Assembly: GCA_026386955.1 (NCBI GenBank)
Contig: JAPLMQ010000248.1
Span: 1 to 36,290 of the forward strand
Length of the DNA: 36,290 nt
Reading direction: 5' to 3'
Source: Planctomycetota bacterium
Lineage (GTDB): Bacteria > Planctomycetota > Phycisphaerae > Phycisphaerales > Phycisphaeraceae
In this document: piece by piece, positions 1 to 7,437 of the stretch
Layout of the letters: each line of letters begins with the position of its first letter
Numbering within the stretch: position 1 is the first letter of the stretch
Translations under genes and position numbers: made by a program
Notes under the pieces: model-generated
Told to the model about the DNA's origin: nothing
What the model saw: only the letters and a program-made list of their open reading frames with translations
The model's database searches: none

Positions 1-472
1 GCTCGGTGACCCACGCGACCGATTCGACGCGCAGCGGGTGGAGCGAGAAGAGGGCTGCCGCGAGCGCGGGCCGCCAGACGCCGCCGGCTGCGCGACGCAG
101 GAAGGCGAAGAGCAGCAGCGCGTTGGCGAGGTGGAATAGGAGATTGGTGACGTGGAAGGTGACGGGGCTGAGCCCGCCGACCTGGTAGTCGAGCATCAGC
201 GACAGCCAGGTGAGCGGGATCCAGTAGGCGTTGAAGTCGGTGAAGGCCCAGCGGAGGTTCTGCAGGGTCAGCCCCTGCTGGACGTGTATGTTCTCGGTGA
301 CGTAGTAGGGGTCGTCGAGGGTGACGAAGTCGCAGCGCGGGACGTTGATGAAGGCCAGCGTGGTGGCCGCGAGGAGGAGGAAGGCGAGGAGCAGGGGGAG
401 GCGGCGCGACGCGCGATCCGCGGGCGAGGCGGCAGCGGCGGGCGGGCTGGAGTCGGCGGGCGACGTCGGCAT
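1..472 (-). CDS. Membrane-TPR protein (TMTC/GT-C-like), 3'-truncated by window edge
   Basis: The minus strand is open from an ATG at 472 to the window edge (about 157 codons, no stop seen), so only the N-terminal part is present. A Pro/Ala/Ser-rich start of about 24 residues is followed by a hydrophobic segment (LLLAFLLLAATTLAF). Then comes a loop with the acidic motif LDDPYYVTEN, and later NALLLFAFLRR and SLHPLRVESVAWVTE. The same order (DDxxYVTxN, then NAxLxxxxLRR, then HPxxVESVAWxTE) occurs in the divergent neighbour that starts at 545. The two are therefore paralogues of the multi-spanning, C-terminally TPR-bearing family related to TMTC/GT-C glycosyltransferases. A role in transferring sugars from lipid carriers on the outer face of the cytoplasmic membrane is known for GT-C enzymes and is only inferred here. 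The C-terminal TPR half would lie outside the window. Confidence 0.75.
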   Translation of the reverse strand, partial: MPTSPADSSPPAAAASPADRASRRLPLLLAFLLLAATTLAFINVPRCDFVTLDDPYYVTENIHVQQGLTLQNLRWAFTDFNAYWIPLTWLSLMLDYQVGGLSPVTFHVTNLLFHLANALLLFAFLRRAAGGVWRPALAAALFSLHPLRVESVAWVTE

Positions 473-496
473 GCTCAGCGCCCTGCGCGGCGGGCT

Positions 497-525
497 TTGA
501 CGGCCAGCGTTGGACGGTTCATCAT
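497..525 (+). promoter_or_regulatory. Promoter for the membrane-TPR gene at 545
   Basis: TTGACG (497-502) and CATCAT (520-525) are separated by 17 nt, a good sigma-70-type match. An AAGG Shine-Dalgarno (532-535) follows, 9 nt before the TTG start at 545. The 72-nt gap also has to hold the minus-strand gene's promoter, which I could not place with confidence. Confidence 0.5.
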
Positions 526-544
526 GCGATTAAGGTAGCAGCCT

Positions 545-2509
545 TTGCACGAAACCACACCCAATCCATCGCCGACCGCCGACCGCGCCGGCTCCGCTTT
601 CTCCGGCCCCACCCCCGCCTCGCCTGCGGGCCCGCGGTCGGCGTGGGTCTGGCTGGGGCTGACGCTGCTGGTCTGCGTCGCCTACATCCCCACGTTCACG
701 GCCGGCGTGATCTGGGACGACGACAACTACGTCACGAACAACCCCAACCTGCGCGACACGGCCGGGCTCGTCCGCACGTGGAAGGAGCCCTACTCCCTCC
801 CGCAGTACTACCCGCTCGTCCACACCTCCTACTGGCTTGAATACCACCTCTGGGGCCTCAACCCCGCGGGGTATCACGCCGTCAACATCCTGCTCCACGC
901 GCTCAACGCCTTCCTCTTCTGGCTGGTCCTCCGTCGGCTGCGCCTCCCCGGCTCGCTCGCCGCGGCGATCCTCTTCGCGGTCCACCCCATCGAGGTGGAG
1001 TCGGTCGCGTGGATCACCGAGCGGAAGAACACGCTCTCGCTGGCGCTGGCCCTGGGCGCCGTGCTCGCCTACCTGCGCTTCGACGACCTTGCGGCGGGCG
1101 AGGCCGATGGTGGTCTGCCCGCGACGCCCGACGCGCCGCCGCCCGCGCGCCGCTGGGGCTGGTACCCGCTCTCGCTCCTCCTCTTCACCGGCGCGCTGCT
1201 GAGCAAGACCGTCACCGCCACGGTCGCCGGCGTCTTGCTCGTGCTGATCTGGTGGAAGCGCGGCCGGGTGAGGCTGATCGACCTGCTCGTCGTCGCGCCC
1301 TTCTGGGTCATCGGCGGCGGCTTCGGGTGGAACACCGCTCACCTCGAGCAGGTCCGCGTCGGCGCCGCGGGGCGCGATTGGGCGATCGCGCCGATCGACC
1401 GCGTGCTCATCGCCGGGCGGGCGGTGGTCTTCTACGCCTCCAAGATCCTCTTCCCCTACGAGCTGACCTTCATCTACCCGCGCTGGAAGATCGACTCGGG
1501 CGCGGCGTGGCAATACCTCTTCCCGCTCGCGGTCGTCGCCGTCGTGCTCGCGCTCTGGTTGGCACGGCATAGGATCGGGCGCGGCCCGCTCGCGGCGGTC
1601 CTCTGCTTCATCGGCATGCTCTTCCCCGCGCTGGGCTTCTTCAACGTCTACCCGATGCGCTATTCGTGGGTGGCCGACCATTTCCAATACCTCGGCGGCT
1701 TGGCGCTGATCGCCCTGCTCGCCGGCGCCGGCGCGACGCTGTGGGCCACGCTGCCCGAGACGCTCCGCCGCCCCGGCCCGCCCCTCGCCGCCGCCGTGGT
1801 TCTCGCCCTCGCCGCCACGACCTTCCTGCAGTGCGTCCCGTACCGCGACGCGGTGACGCTCTGGGAGGACACCATCGCCAAGAACGAGGATGCCACGATC
1901 GCCTATTTCAACCTGGGCGACCTCGCCTCGCAGGCGGGCCGGCACGACGAGGCGATCAGCCTGATGGCGAGCGCGGTGAAGGCCAGGCCCGACGACCCCG
2001 TCGCCTGGGCCAACTACGCGAGCATCCTCGACCGCGCGAAGAAATACGGCCTCGCGATCGACGCCTGCCGGCACGCCATCTCGCTCTACAGCAAGTCCGA
2101 GCCGGAGCGGGGCGGGCATCACTACGGGCTGGCGCGGACCCTGGGGAAATCCGGCCGGTTGGCCGAGGCGGTGCCGGAGTTCTACGCCGCGTTGAACGAC
2201 GGATTCACCGCGCCGGAGGTGTACGACGGGCTGGGGATGACGCTGATGAGCCTCGGGCGGGAGGCGGAGGCGGTCCGGCCGTTCCAGGCCGGCGTCGACC
2301 TGAACCCGAGCAGCTACGGGGCCCACTTCAACCTCGCCTCCGCCCTCGCTGGCGCGGGGCGCACGGCGGAGGCGAAGGCCGAGGCCATGCGCGCGGCCGA
2401 CCTCGCGGCGGCGCAGGGGCAGGCCGGCATGGCCAAGGCGATCCGCGAGCAGGCGGCGAAGTTCACGCAGGAGGCGGCACCGGCGACTCGGAATTCCCCC
2501 GCTCCATGA
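545..2509 (+). CDS. Membrane-TPR protein (TMTC/GT-C-like glycosyltransferase candidate)
   Basis: The 654-residue protein starts at TTG; no in-frame ATG lies upstream, because the ATG at 524 runs into TAG. An AAGG box sits 9 nt before the TTG. Residues about 33-425 hold many hydrophobic helices, with the acidic loop WDDDNYVTNNP after the first helix and HPIEVESVAWITE further on. Residues about 452-640 hold about five TPR units (for example AYFNLGDLASQAGRHDEAIS and AHFNLASALAGAGRTAEAK). This architecture matches TMTC-like and related GT-C membrane proteins, where the DD motif in the first external loop is a catalytic candidate. Substrate and acceptor cannot be read from sequence. It is divergent from a paralogue cut by the window edge. 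It could instead be a non-catalytic TPR scaffold. Confidence 0.8.
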   Translation: MHETTPNPSPTADRAGSAFSGPTPASPAGPRSAWVWLGLTLLVCVAYIPTFTAGVIWDDDNYVTNNPNLRDTAGLVRTWKEPYSLPQYYPLVHTSYWLEYHLWGLNPAGYHAVNILLHALNAFLFWLVLRRLRLPGSLAAAILFAVHPIEVESVAWITERKNTLSLALALGAVLAYLRFDDLAAGEADGGLPATPDAPPPARRWGWYPLSLLLFTGALLSKTVTATVAGVLLVLIWWKRGRVRLIDLLVVAPFWVIGGGFGWNTAHLEQVRVGAAGRDWAIAPIDRVLIAGRAVVFYASKILFPYELTFIYPRWKIDSGAAWQYLFPLAVVAVVLALWLARHRIGRGPLAAVLCFIGMLFPALGFFNVYPMRYSWVADHFQYLGGLALIALLAGAGATLWATLPETLRRPGPPLAAAVVLALAATTFLQCVPYRDAVTLWEDTIAKNEDATIAYFNLGDLASQAGRHDEAISLMASAVKARPDDPVAWANYASILDRAKKYGLAIDACRHAISLYSKSEPERGGHHYGLARTLGKSGRLAEAVPEFYAALNDGFTAPEVYDGLGMTLMSLGREAEAVRPFQAGVDLNPSSYGAHFNLASALAGAGRTAEAKAEAMRAADLAAAQGQAGMAKAIREQAAKFTQEAAPATRNSPAP

Positions 2510-2520
2510 CGCCCGGCCCC

Positions 2521-2550
2521 TTGGTCCCCTCCCCACGCCTCCGCTACACT
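2521..2550 (+). promoter_or_regulatory. lipA promoter, very close to the start codon
   Basis: TTGGTC (2521-2526) and TACACT (2545-2550) are 18 nt apart. TACACT ends only 6 nt before the lipA ATG at 2557, so transcription should begin at or next to the start codon. There is no room for a Shine-Dalgarno, which points to a leaderless mRNA. Confidence 0.5.
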
Positions 2551-2556
2551 TACCCC

Positions 2557-3465
2557 ATGCGGATCTCCCTCTCCGACCAGATCCTCGACAACGCCGGGCG
2601 CGACTACATCCGCCGGCAGAAGCCCGCCTGGCTGCGGGCCAAGCTCCCCGGCGGCCCGGGCTACCAGCGCCTCCGCGCCATCGTCGACGAGCACCGCCTC
2701 CACACCGTCTGCGAGTCGGCCAAGTGCCCCAACATGGGCGACTGCTGGGGCCGCGGCACCGCGACCATCATGATCCTCGGCGACGTCTGCACCCGCTCCT
2801 GCGGCTTCTGCCACATCGCCACCGGCCGCCCGCCCACGCTCGACCTCGACGAGCCCCGCCGCGTCGGCCAATCCATCGCCCTCATGCGGCTCAAGCACAT
2901 CGTCATCACCAGCGTCAACCGCGACGAGCTGCCCGACGGCGGGGCGGCCGTCTGGGCCAAGACCATCGAGGCGATCCGCGAGCAGGCCCCGCAGACCAGC
3001 GTCGAGGTCCTCATCCCCGACTTCTGCGGCAACTGGGAGGCCCTCGACCTCGTGCTCGAGGAGCGCCCCGAGATCCTCGCCCACAACATGGAGAGCGTCC
3101 GCCGGCTCTATTCGGTCGTGCGTCCGCAGGCCAAGTACGACCGCTCGATCGAGCTGCTTCGCCGCTCGAAGGAAGCGGGGCTGACCACCAAGACGGGGAT
3201 CATGGTCGGCATCGGCGAGACCGACGAGGAGATCGAGCAGTTGATGCGCGACGTGCTCGCCGGCTCGGGCTGCGACATCCTCACCATCGGGCAGTACCTC
3301 CAGCCGACGCGCGACCACCTGCCCATCACGCGGTGGGTCACGCCCGAGCAGTTCGTCGAGTACAAGCGGCTGGGCGAATCGCTGGGCTTCCGCCACGTGG
3401 AGTCGGGCCCGTTGGTGCGCTCGAGCTACCACGCGGAGGAGCAGGTGCTGGGCCTCGACGGGTGA
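2557..3465 (+). CDS. lipA: Lipoyl synthase LipA
   Basis: LipA is a radical-SAM enzyme that inserts two sulfurs into protein-bound octanoyl groups to make lipoyl cofactor, for pyruvate and 2-oxoglutarate dehydrogenases and the glycine cleavage system. The 302-residue protein has the auxiliary cluster motif with Cys52, Cys57 and Cys63 (CESAKCPNMGDC). The radical-SAM motif has Cys78, Cys82 and Cys85 (CTRSCGFC). A C-terminal RSSYHAEE carries the serine that ligates the auxiliary cluster. Length and motif order are normal for the family. ATG 2557 gives the standard N-terminus. The 47-nt gap from the upstream gene holds its own promoter, so it is probably monocistronic. No lipB or lplA is visible nearby. 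Confidence 0.97.
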   Translation: MRISLSDQILDNAGRDYIRRQKPAWLRAKLPGGPGYQRLRAIVDEHRLHTVCESAKCPNMGDCWGRGTATIMILGDVCTRSCGFCHIATGRPPTLDLDEPRRVGQSIALMRLKHIVITSVNRDELPDGGAAVWAKTIEAIREQAPQTSVEVLIPDFCGNWEALDLVLEERPEILAHNMESVRRLYSVVRPQAKYDRSIELLRRSKEAGLTTKTGIMVGIGETDEEIEQLMRDVLAGSGCDILTIGQYLQPTRDHLPITRWVTPEQFVEYKRLGESLGFRHVESGPLVRSSYHAEEQVLGLDG

Positions 3466-3492
3466 ACCGCCCGGAGCGAGCGCACCGCCCTT

Positions 3493-3520
3493 TTGCACCC
3501 CGGCCCCGATCCGCTAGACT
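3493..3520 (+). promoter_or_regulatory. argB promoter
   Basis: TTGCAC (3493-3498) and TAGACT (3515-3520) are 16 nt apart. A leader of about 90 nt then runs to the argB ATG at 3618. I see no clear ARG box or terminator-like hairpin in the leader. Confidence 0.5.
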
Positions 3521-3617
3521 CAACGATTCGCTCGGAAACGTCCCAGCCGTGGGCGTTGTCCGGAGCGCGGAATCTTCCCCCGGAACCCGGGCACTCCCGG
3601 ACGCGAGGCCTTCGACG

Positions 3618-4499
3618 ATGCAAGAGGCGATCAACAAGGCGGCGGCATTGGTCGAGGCCCACGAATACGTGCGCCGCTTCAAGGGCAAGACCGTCGTGGT
3701 CAAGGTCGGCGGGTCGATCATGGACGACCCCGCCACCCTCAACAGCCTCATCACCGACGTCTGCTTCATGGCGACCGTGGGCATGCGCCCCGTCATCGTC
3801 CACGGCGGGGGCAAGAGCATCACCGACGCGATGAAGAAGGCCGGGATGGAGGCCCAGTTCGTCCAGGGGCACCGCTACACCGACGAGCGCACGCTCGCCA
3901 TCGCCGAGCACGTCCTGGTCACCGAGGTCAACAAGAGCATCGTCGACGAGATCAACCGGCTCGACCACAAGGGCATGGGCCTGCACTCCCTGGGCAGCGT
4001 CGTGGTCTTCGGCAAGCGCATGTTCCTCGAGGCCCAGGGCGAGCCCGCGGGGCGGCGGATCGACATCGGCTACGTCGGCGAGGTCTCATGGGTCAACGGC
4101 GAGCTGATCCGGGCCCTGCTCGAGGCGGGCTACATCCCCGTCATCGCCCCCATCGCCCGCGACGCCTCGGGCGGGAAGCTCAACGTCAACGCCGACAGCG
4201 TCGCGGGGCACGTCGCCGCCGCGATCCGCGCCGAGAAGCTCGTGCTCGTCTCCGACACCCACGGCATCCGCACCTCCGCCGACGCCGAGAGCCTCGCCAC
4301 CCACCTGACCAAGGGGCAGATCGAGGAGCTGGTGGGCAAGGGCGTGATCACCGCGGGGATGCTGCCCAAGGTCGAGGCGACCTTCACCGCCCTCACCGGC
4401 GGGGTCGCCAAGGCCCACATCATCGACGGGCGCATCCCGCACTCGCTGATGCTCGAGGTCTACACGACCCACGGCGTGGGGACGGAAATCGTCCTCTGA
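3618..4499 (+). CDS. argB: Acetylglutamate kinase ArgB
   Basis: ArgB phosphorylates N-acetyl-L-glutamate with ATP, the second step of arginine biosynthesis in the cytoplasm. The 293-residue protein has the amino-acid-kinase fold motifs: KVGGS (residues 29-33) and HGGG (62-65) for phosphate binding, followed by the substrate loop. The C-terminal part contains GGKLNVNADSVAGHVAAAI and ends HGVGTEIVL, both typical. An extra N-terminal helix (about residues 2-21) precedes the fold. In characterised NAGKs this helix builds the arginine-inhibitable hexamer, so feedback inhibition by arginine is inferred. argF follows 136 nt downstream, but the rest of the arginine pathway is not in the window. Confidence 0.97.
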   Translation: MQEAINKAAALVEAHEYVRRFKGKTVVVKVGGSIMDDPATLNSLITDVCFMATVGMRPVIVHGGGKSITDAMKKAGMEAQFVQGHRYTDERTLAIAEHVLVTEVNKSIVDEINRLDHKGMGLHSLGSVVVFGKRMFLEAQGEPAGRRIDIGYVGEVSWVNGELIRALLEAGYIPVIAPIARDASGGKLNVNADSVAGHVAAAIRAEKLVLVSDTHGIRTSADAESLATHLTKGQIEELVGKGVITAGMLPKVEATFTALTGGVAKAHIIDGRIPHSLMLEVYTTHGVGTEIVL

Positions 4500-4635
4500 A
4501 CCTGTCCGCGTCGTCCGTCGTCCCGCTTTCCGGGGCGGCTACGGCGTTGGTTTTTCGAATTCATCCGGGCCGCGACGAGCGGGCCATTCCGCAGTGGAAC
4601 GCATCGCAGCGGAACGTGCAGGACCAGACTTGGCC

Positions 4636-5559
4636 ATGAAGCATTTCCTCTCCGTCTCCGAGACCTCCGACGCCGACGTGCGGCGGATCTTCGACCTGGC
4701 GATCCGCCTCCGCCAGGAGCGCCGCGAAGGCCGGCCCAACGCCCCGGTGCTGGCCCACAAGACGCTCGCGATGATCTTCGAGAAGCCGAGCCTGCGCACC
4801 CGCGTGAGCTTCGAGCAGGCGATGTACGAGCTGGGCGGGCAGGCGATCGTGCTGACCAACGCCGAGGTGGGCATCGGCAAGCGAGAGAGCGCGGCCGACA
4901 TCGCCCGCGTCCTCTCGGGCATGGTCCACGGCATCATGGCCCGCGTCTTCGAGCAGCAGAAGCTGGTCGACCTCGCGAAGGCCGCGACGGTCCCGGTCAT
5001 CAACGGGCTCAGCGATGAGATGCACCCCTGCCAAGCCCTCGCCGACGCCTTGACGATGATGGACGAGTTCGGGCGCGACCTGACGGGGCGGACGCTGGCC
5101 TACATCGGCGACGGGAACAATGTCGCGCGGAGCTTGGCCGCGGTCTGCGGGAAGCTGGGGATGAAGTTCGTCATCGCCAGCCCCGAGGGGTATGACCTCG
5201 ACCGCGGCTTCGTCGAGCGGGTGCGGAAGAACATGCCGGGGCTGAGCCTGACCGAGACGCGAGACCCGATGGCGGCCGCCCGCGGGGCCGACGCGCTCTA
5301 CACCGACACGTGGGTCTCGATGGGCCAGGAGCAGGAGGCCGAGCAGCGGCGGAAGGTCTTCACGGGGTATCAGATCAACGGCGCGATGCTCGCCGCCGCG
5401 CCCAAGCACGCGATCGTGCTGCACTGCCTGCCCGCCTATCGTGGGTATGAGATCACCGACGAGGCGATGGAGGGGCCCAAGAGCCGGGTCTTCCCGCAGG
5501 CCCACAACCGGCTGCACGTGCAGAAGGCGCTGCTGGCGATTCTGATGGGCAATGCGTAA
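4636..5559 (+). CDS. argF: Ornithine carbamoyltransferase ArgF
   Basis: It condenses ornithine and carbamoyl phosphate to citrulline in arginine biosynthesis. ATG 4636 gives 307 residues, the usual family length. A longer in-frame GTG at 4594 would add 14 unconserved residues and is not preferred. The carbamoyl-phosphate loop reads FEKPSLRTR (48-56), a known variant of the common S-T-R-T-R motif. HPCQ (130-133), the ornithine-specific SMG loop (WVSMGQE) and HCLPA (from about residue 263) follow. The SMG and HCLP motifs separate it from aspartate and acetylornithine carbamoyltransferases. It lies just after argB, and the two may be co-expressed. Confidence 0.96.
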   Translation: MKHFLSVSETSDADVRRIFDLAIRLRQERREGRPNAPVLAHKTLAMIFEKPSLRTRVSFEQAMYELGGQAIVLTNAEVGIGKRESAADIARVLSGMVHGIMARVFEQQKLVDLAKAATVPVINGLSDEMHPCQALADALTMMDEFGRDLTGRTLAYIGDGNNVARSLAAVCGKLGMKFVIASPEGYDLDRGFVERVRKNMPGLSLTETRDPMAAARGADALYTDTWVSMGQEQEAEQRRKVFTGYQINGAMLAAAPKHAIVLHCLPAYRGYEITDEAMEGPKSRVFPQAHNRLHVQKALLAILMGNA

Positions 5560-5638
5560 GGGCAAGGCGTACGGGCGGGGCGTGAGTACGATTCGGCAAA
5601 CCGGGGCTTGAACAGGCGGCTCGTTTCAGAGAGTTCAC

Positions 5639-6118
5639 ATGTCCGAAGAGCAAACCAATTCCGGCGCGGGCGACGGGGCGTCGAACCTCCTGATGATCGT
5701 CGTCGGCGCCCACCTCCGGGCCGAGGTCGCCGACCGGCCGCTGGCCTACCGCCTGCGCGAGCGCATCCACGCCTGGCTGGAGAAGCACGCCGCGGGGCTC
5801 AACGTCCCGCTCTCGCCGGTGGTCTGCACCGACGTCTGGTACCTGAACCAGGAGGCGCTGCAGCAGCGTCCCACGCTGAGCCTGGGCGGCCCGGGCATCA
5901 ACGCCCTGAGCCGGTATTACTTCCAGAAGCTCCCGGCCTCGATCACCGGGAACGAGCAGGTGGTGATCCAGCTCGACCCGGAGATGACCGATCTACGCGT
6001 GTGCGTCTGGGGCATGAACCACGAGCAGACGGTGGTGGCGTTGGAGCAGTTCGTGCACGACCACCTCGACTCGTTCCTCCGCGCGGTGGTGACGCAGGTC
6101 GAGCCGCAGGATGAGTGA
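5639..6118 (+). CDS. Conserved-looking small protein, function unknown
   Basis: The 159-residue soluble protein starts at ATG 5639. I do not recognise the family. It has no signal peptide or long hydrophobic stretch, only one short hydrophobic strand near residue 20 (LLMIVVGAHL). The central part has charged amphipathic helices, and WGMNHEQTVVALEQFVHDHL lies near the C-terminus. TACGAT (5587-5592) is a possible -10, without a clear -35. Codon use matches its neighbours, and the strand is otherwise empty, so it is very likely a real gene. Downstream lies a long inverted-repeat element and then a convergent dioxygenase gene. Confidence 0.7.
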   Translation: MSEEQTNSGAGDGASNLLMIVVGAHLRAEVADRPLAYRLRERIHAWLEKHAAGLNVPLSPVVCTDVWYLNQEALQQRPTLSLGGPGINALSRYYFQKLPASITGNEQVVIQLDPEMTDLRVCVWGMNHEQTVVALEQFVHDHLDSFLRAVVTQVEPQDE

Positions 6119-6131
6119 GGGCGGCTTTGAT

Positions 6132-6402
6132 TTGTTAGCCGGACGCGCAAGCGACGGAGGTTAGTCGGCGCGGCGGGCACGCGATGTCTGGTGCCACATG
6201 TCATCGTACTCGTGACATGTGTCTTGGGAGGGAGTGAAATCCCCCTCGACCAAAGGCGTCGATACCCATCAATCACGTGTGTTCATGACTTGGCGACGAG
6301 GGCGTCGCAAGGCTGCAGGCGGTCAGTCCACCGGCACATGTCACGAGTACGATGACTTGTGGCACCAGACAAACCTCCGTCGCTGGCGCGTCCGGCTAAC
6401 AA
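6132..6402. repeat. Long inverted-repeat element (family A), MITE-like
   Basis: The 271-bp element has nearly perfect 68-nt arms. The left arm is 6132-6162 plus 6185-6221, interrupted by a 22-nt insertion at 6163-6184. The right arm is 6335-6402. I count two mismatches. The outer tips read TTGTTAGCCGGACGCG. Each inner arm contains its own hairpin, CACATGTCA / TGACATGTG around a 9-nt loop. The core (6222-6334) has no visible coding sequence. The outer 24 nt recur at 7318 and 7393. It fills the space between two convergent genes, where it may also act as a bidirectional terminator (inference). Confidence 0.8.
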
Positions 6403-6408
6403 GACGGC

Positions 6409-7299
6409 TCACACTCCCCACTTCGCCCGGGCCTCGTCCATCGAGGTGTGCTTCACCCCCGGCGTGGGGGCGCTGTGGGCCACGGGCTCGGAGCCGATCC
6501 AGCGTTCGTCCACCGGCTCGGAGGCGAGCTGGTAGCGCGTGTCGCTGCTGAGGCGGAAGCGGTTGGTGGTGTTCTTGAGCGACGCGTGCATGGTGAACAT
6601 GCCGAAGAGGATCACGTCGCCGGGGTGGAAGTGGGTGGTCGCCCATTTCCCGCCGTACTTGTCGACGACCTCGATGGGGTCGTTGCTGAACCAGCCGTCG
6701 ATGTGGTCGCGGTCGACGTCCATCTGGCCGTAGGTCTTCTTGATCTTCTCGAAGCGGTGGGAGCCGAGGCAGAGGGCGAGCGGGCCGAGTTCGATGGGGA
6801 TGTCGCCGAGCGGGGTCCAGGCGGTGTAGAGCTTGAGCGTGCCGCGGCCCATGTAGACCACGTCGTAGTGGAGCCCGGTGCCGCCGCCGGTGCCGACGAC
6901 GCGGAGCCACTTGTAGTCGTAGGTGCGCGAGGGGCCGCTCAGGAAGCGGTCGAAGAAGCCCATGATCTGGGGCGACTCGACGAGGTTGATGAAGGCGGGC
7001 TGGCGGGTGAGGGCCTTGTGCAGGTCGGCCGGCCACTTGCCGTTGGGGTTGATGACGGCCTGGTCGCGCGGAGCCGCGGGGTCGAGCAGCCCGGCCTCGC
7101 CCATGCGGTCGAGCATCTGCCCGCGGGCGGCGAGGACCTGCTGGCGGTCGTAGAGCCCGCGTAGGAGGAGGTAGCCGTCCTCGTCCATCCGGGCGTGGAG
7201 GGCCTTGGCGTCGGAGGCGATGGCGCTGCTGTCGCGGAGGTCCGTATTGATGTAGGGCCCGTCCATTTCCATCTCGGACTTGCCGATCTGCACCTTCAT
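6409..7299 (-). CDS. Phytanoyl-CoA dioxygenase (PhyH) family protein, copy 1
   Basis: It is a predicted Fe(II)/2-oxoglutarate-dependent oxygenase of 296 residues. In a double-stranded beta-helix context it has the iron ligands His144-x-Asp146 (GLHYDVVYMG) and His238 (FTMHAS). Arg249 is a candidate for binding the 2-oxoglutarate carboxylate. The start is the ATG at 7299, preceded by GAGAGGA at a suitable distance. It is a paralogue of the gene at 7438-8346: both share GRGT, DIPIE/DVPIE, GWFSNDP, GGKW and ERWIG/DRWIG blocks and end in RAKWGV. The substrate is unknown; the family hydroxylates lipids, amino acids and natural products. It is probably transcribed from the promoter of the upstream paralogue, although a repeat element lies between them. 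Confidence 0.88.
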   Translation of the reverse strand: MKVQIGKSEMEMDGPYINTDLRDSSAIASDAKALHARMDEDGYLLLRGLYDRQQVLAARGQMLDRMGEAGLLDPAAPRDQAVINPNGKWPADLHKALTRQPAFINLVESPQIMGFFDRFLSGPSRTYDYKWLRVVGTGGGTGLHYDVVYMGRGTLKLYTAWTPLGDIPIELGPLALCLGSHRFEKIKKTYGQMDVDRDHIDGWFSNDPIEVVDKYGGKWATTHFHPGDVILFGMFTMHASLKNTTNRFRLSSDTRYQLASEPVDERWIGSEPVAHSAPTPGVKHTSMDEARAKWGV

Positions 7300-7317
7300 G
7301 GGATGGGTCCTCTCTGG

Positions 7318-7416
7318 GTTAGCCGGACGCGCAAGCGACGGCGTTGGGCGAACAGCGTGACGTTGCGTGCTCGGTTGGCCGGACGGTTCAAGCCGTCGCT
7401 TGCGCGTCCGGCTAAC
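7318..7416. repeat. Short inverted-repeat element (family A)
   Basis: Two perfect 25-nt arms (7318-7342 and 7392-7416) carry the same GTTAGCCGGACGCG tip as the larger element at 6132-6402. They enclose a 49-nt loop. The element fills most of the 138-nt gap between the two PhyH paralogues, so a transcript from the upstream gene would contain a very stable hairpin. That could attenuate or stabilise part of the message (inference). Confidence 0.8.
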
Positions 7417-7437
7417 AAGACGACGGCGGCGCGGCGA

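Noticed and set aside
530..2536. Long minus-strand open frame (668 codons) opposite the membrane-TPR gene
   Set aside because: It mirrors a clear gene on the other strand, is Arg/Gly/Asp-rich without any fold pattern, and results from high GC at third codon positions.
3466..3617. Riboswitch or ARG box before argB
   Set aside because: Only a promoter was evident; no conserved RNA motif or palindromic operator was found.
6185..6371. CRISPR array or tRNA-like cloverleaf
   Set aside because: Only two inverted copies of the 37-nt unit exist, with no direct repeats or regular spacers, and no tRNA consensus boxes.
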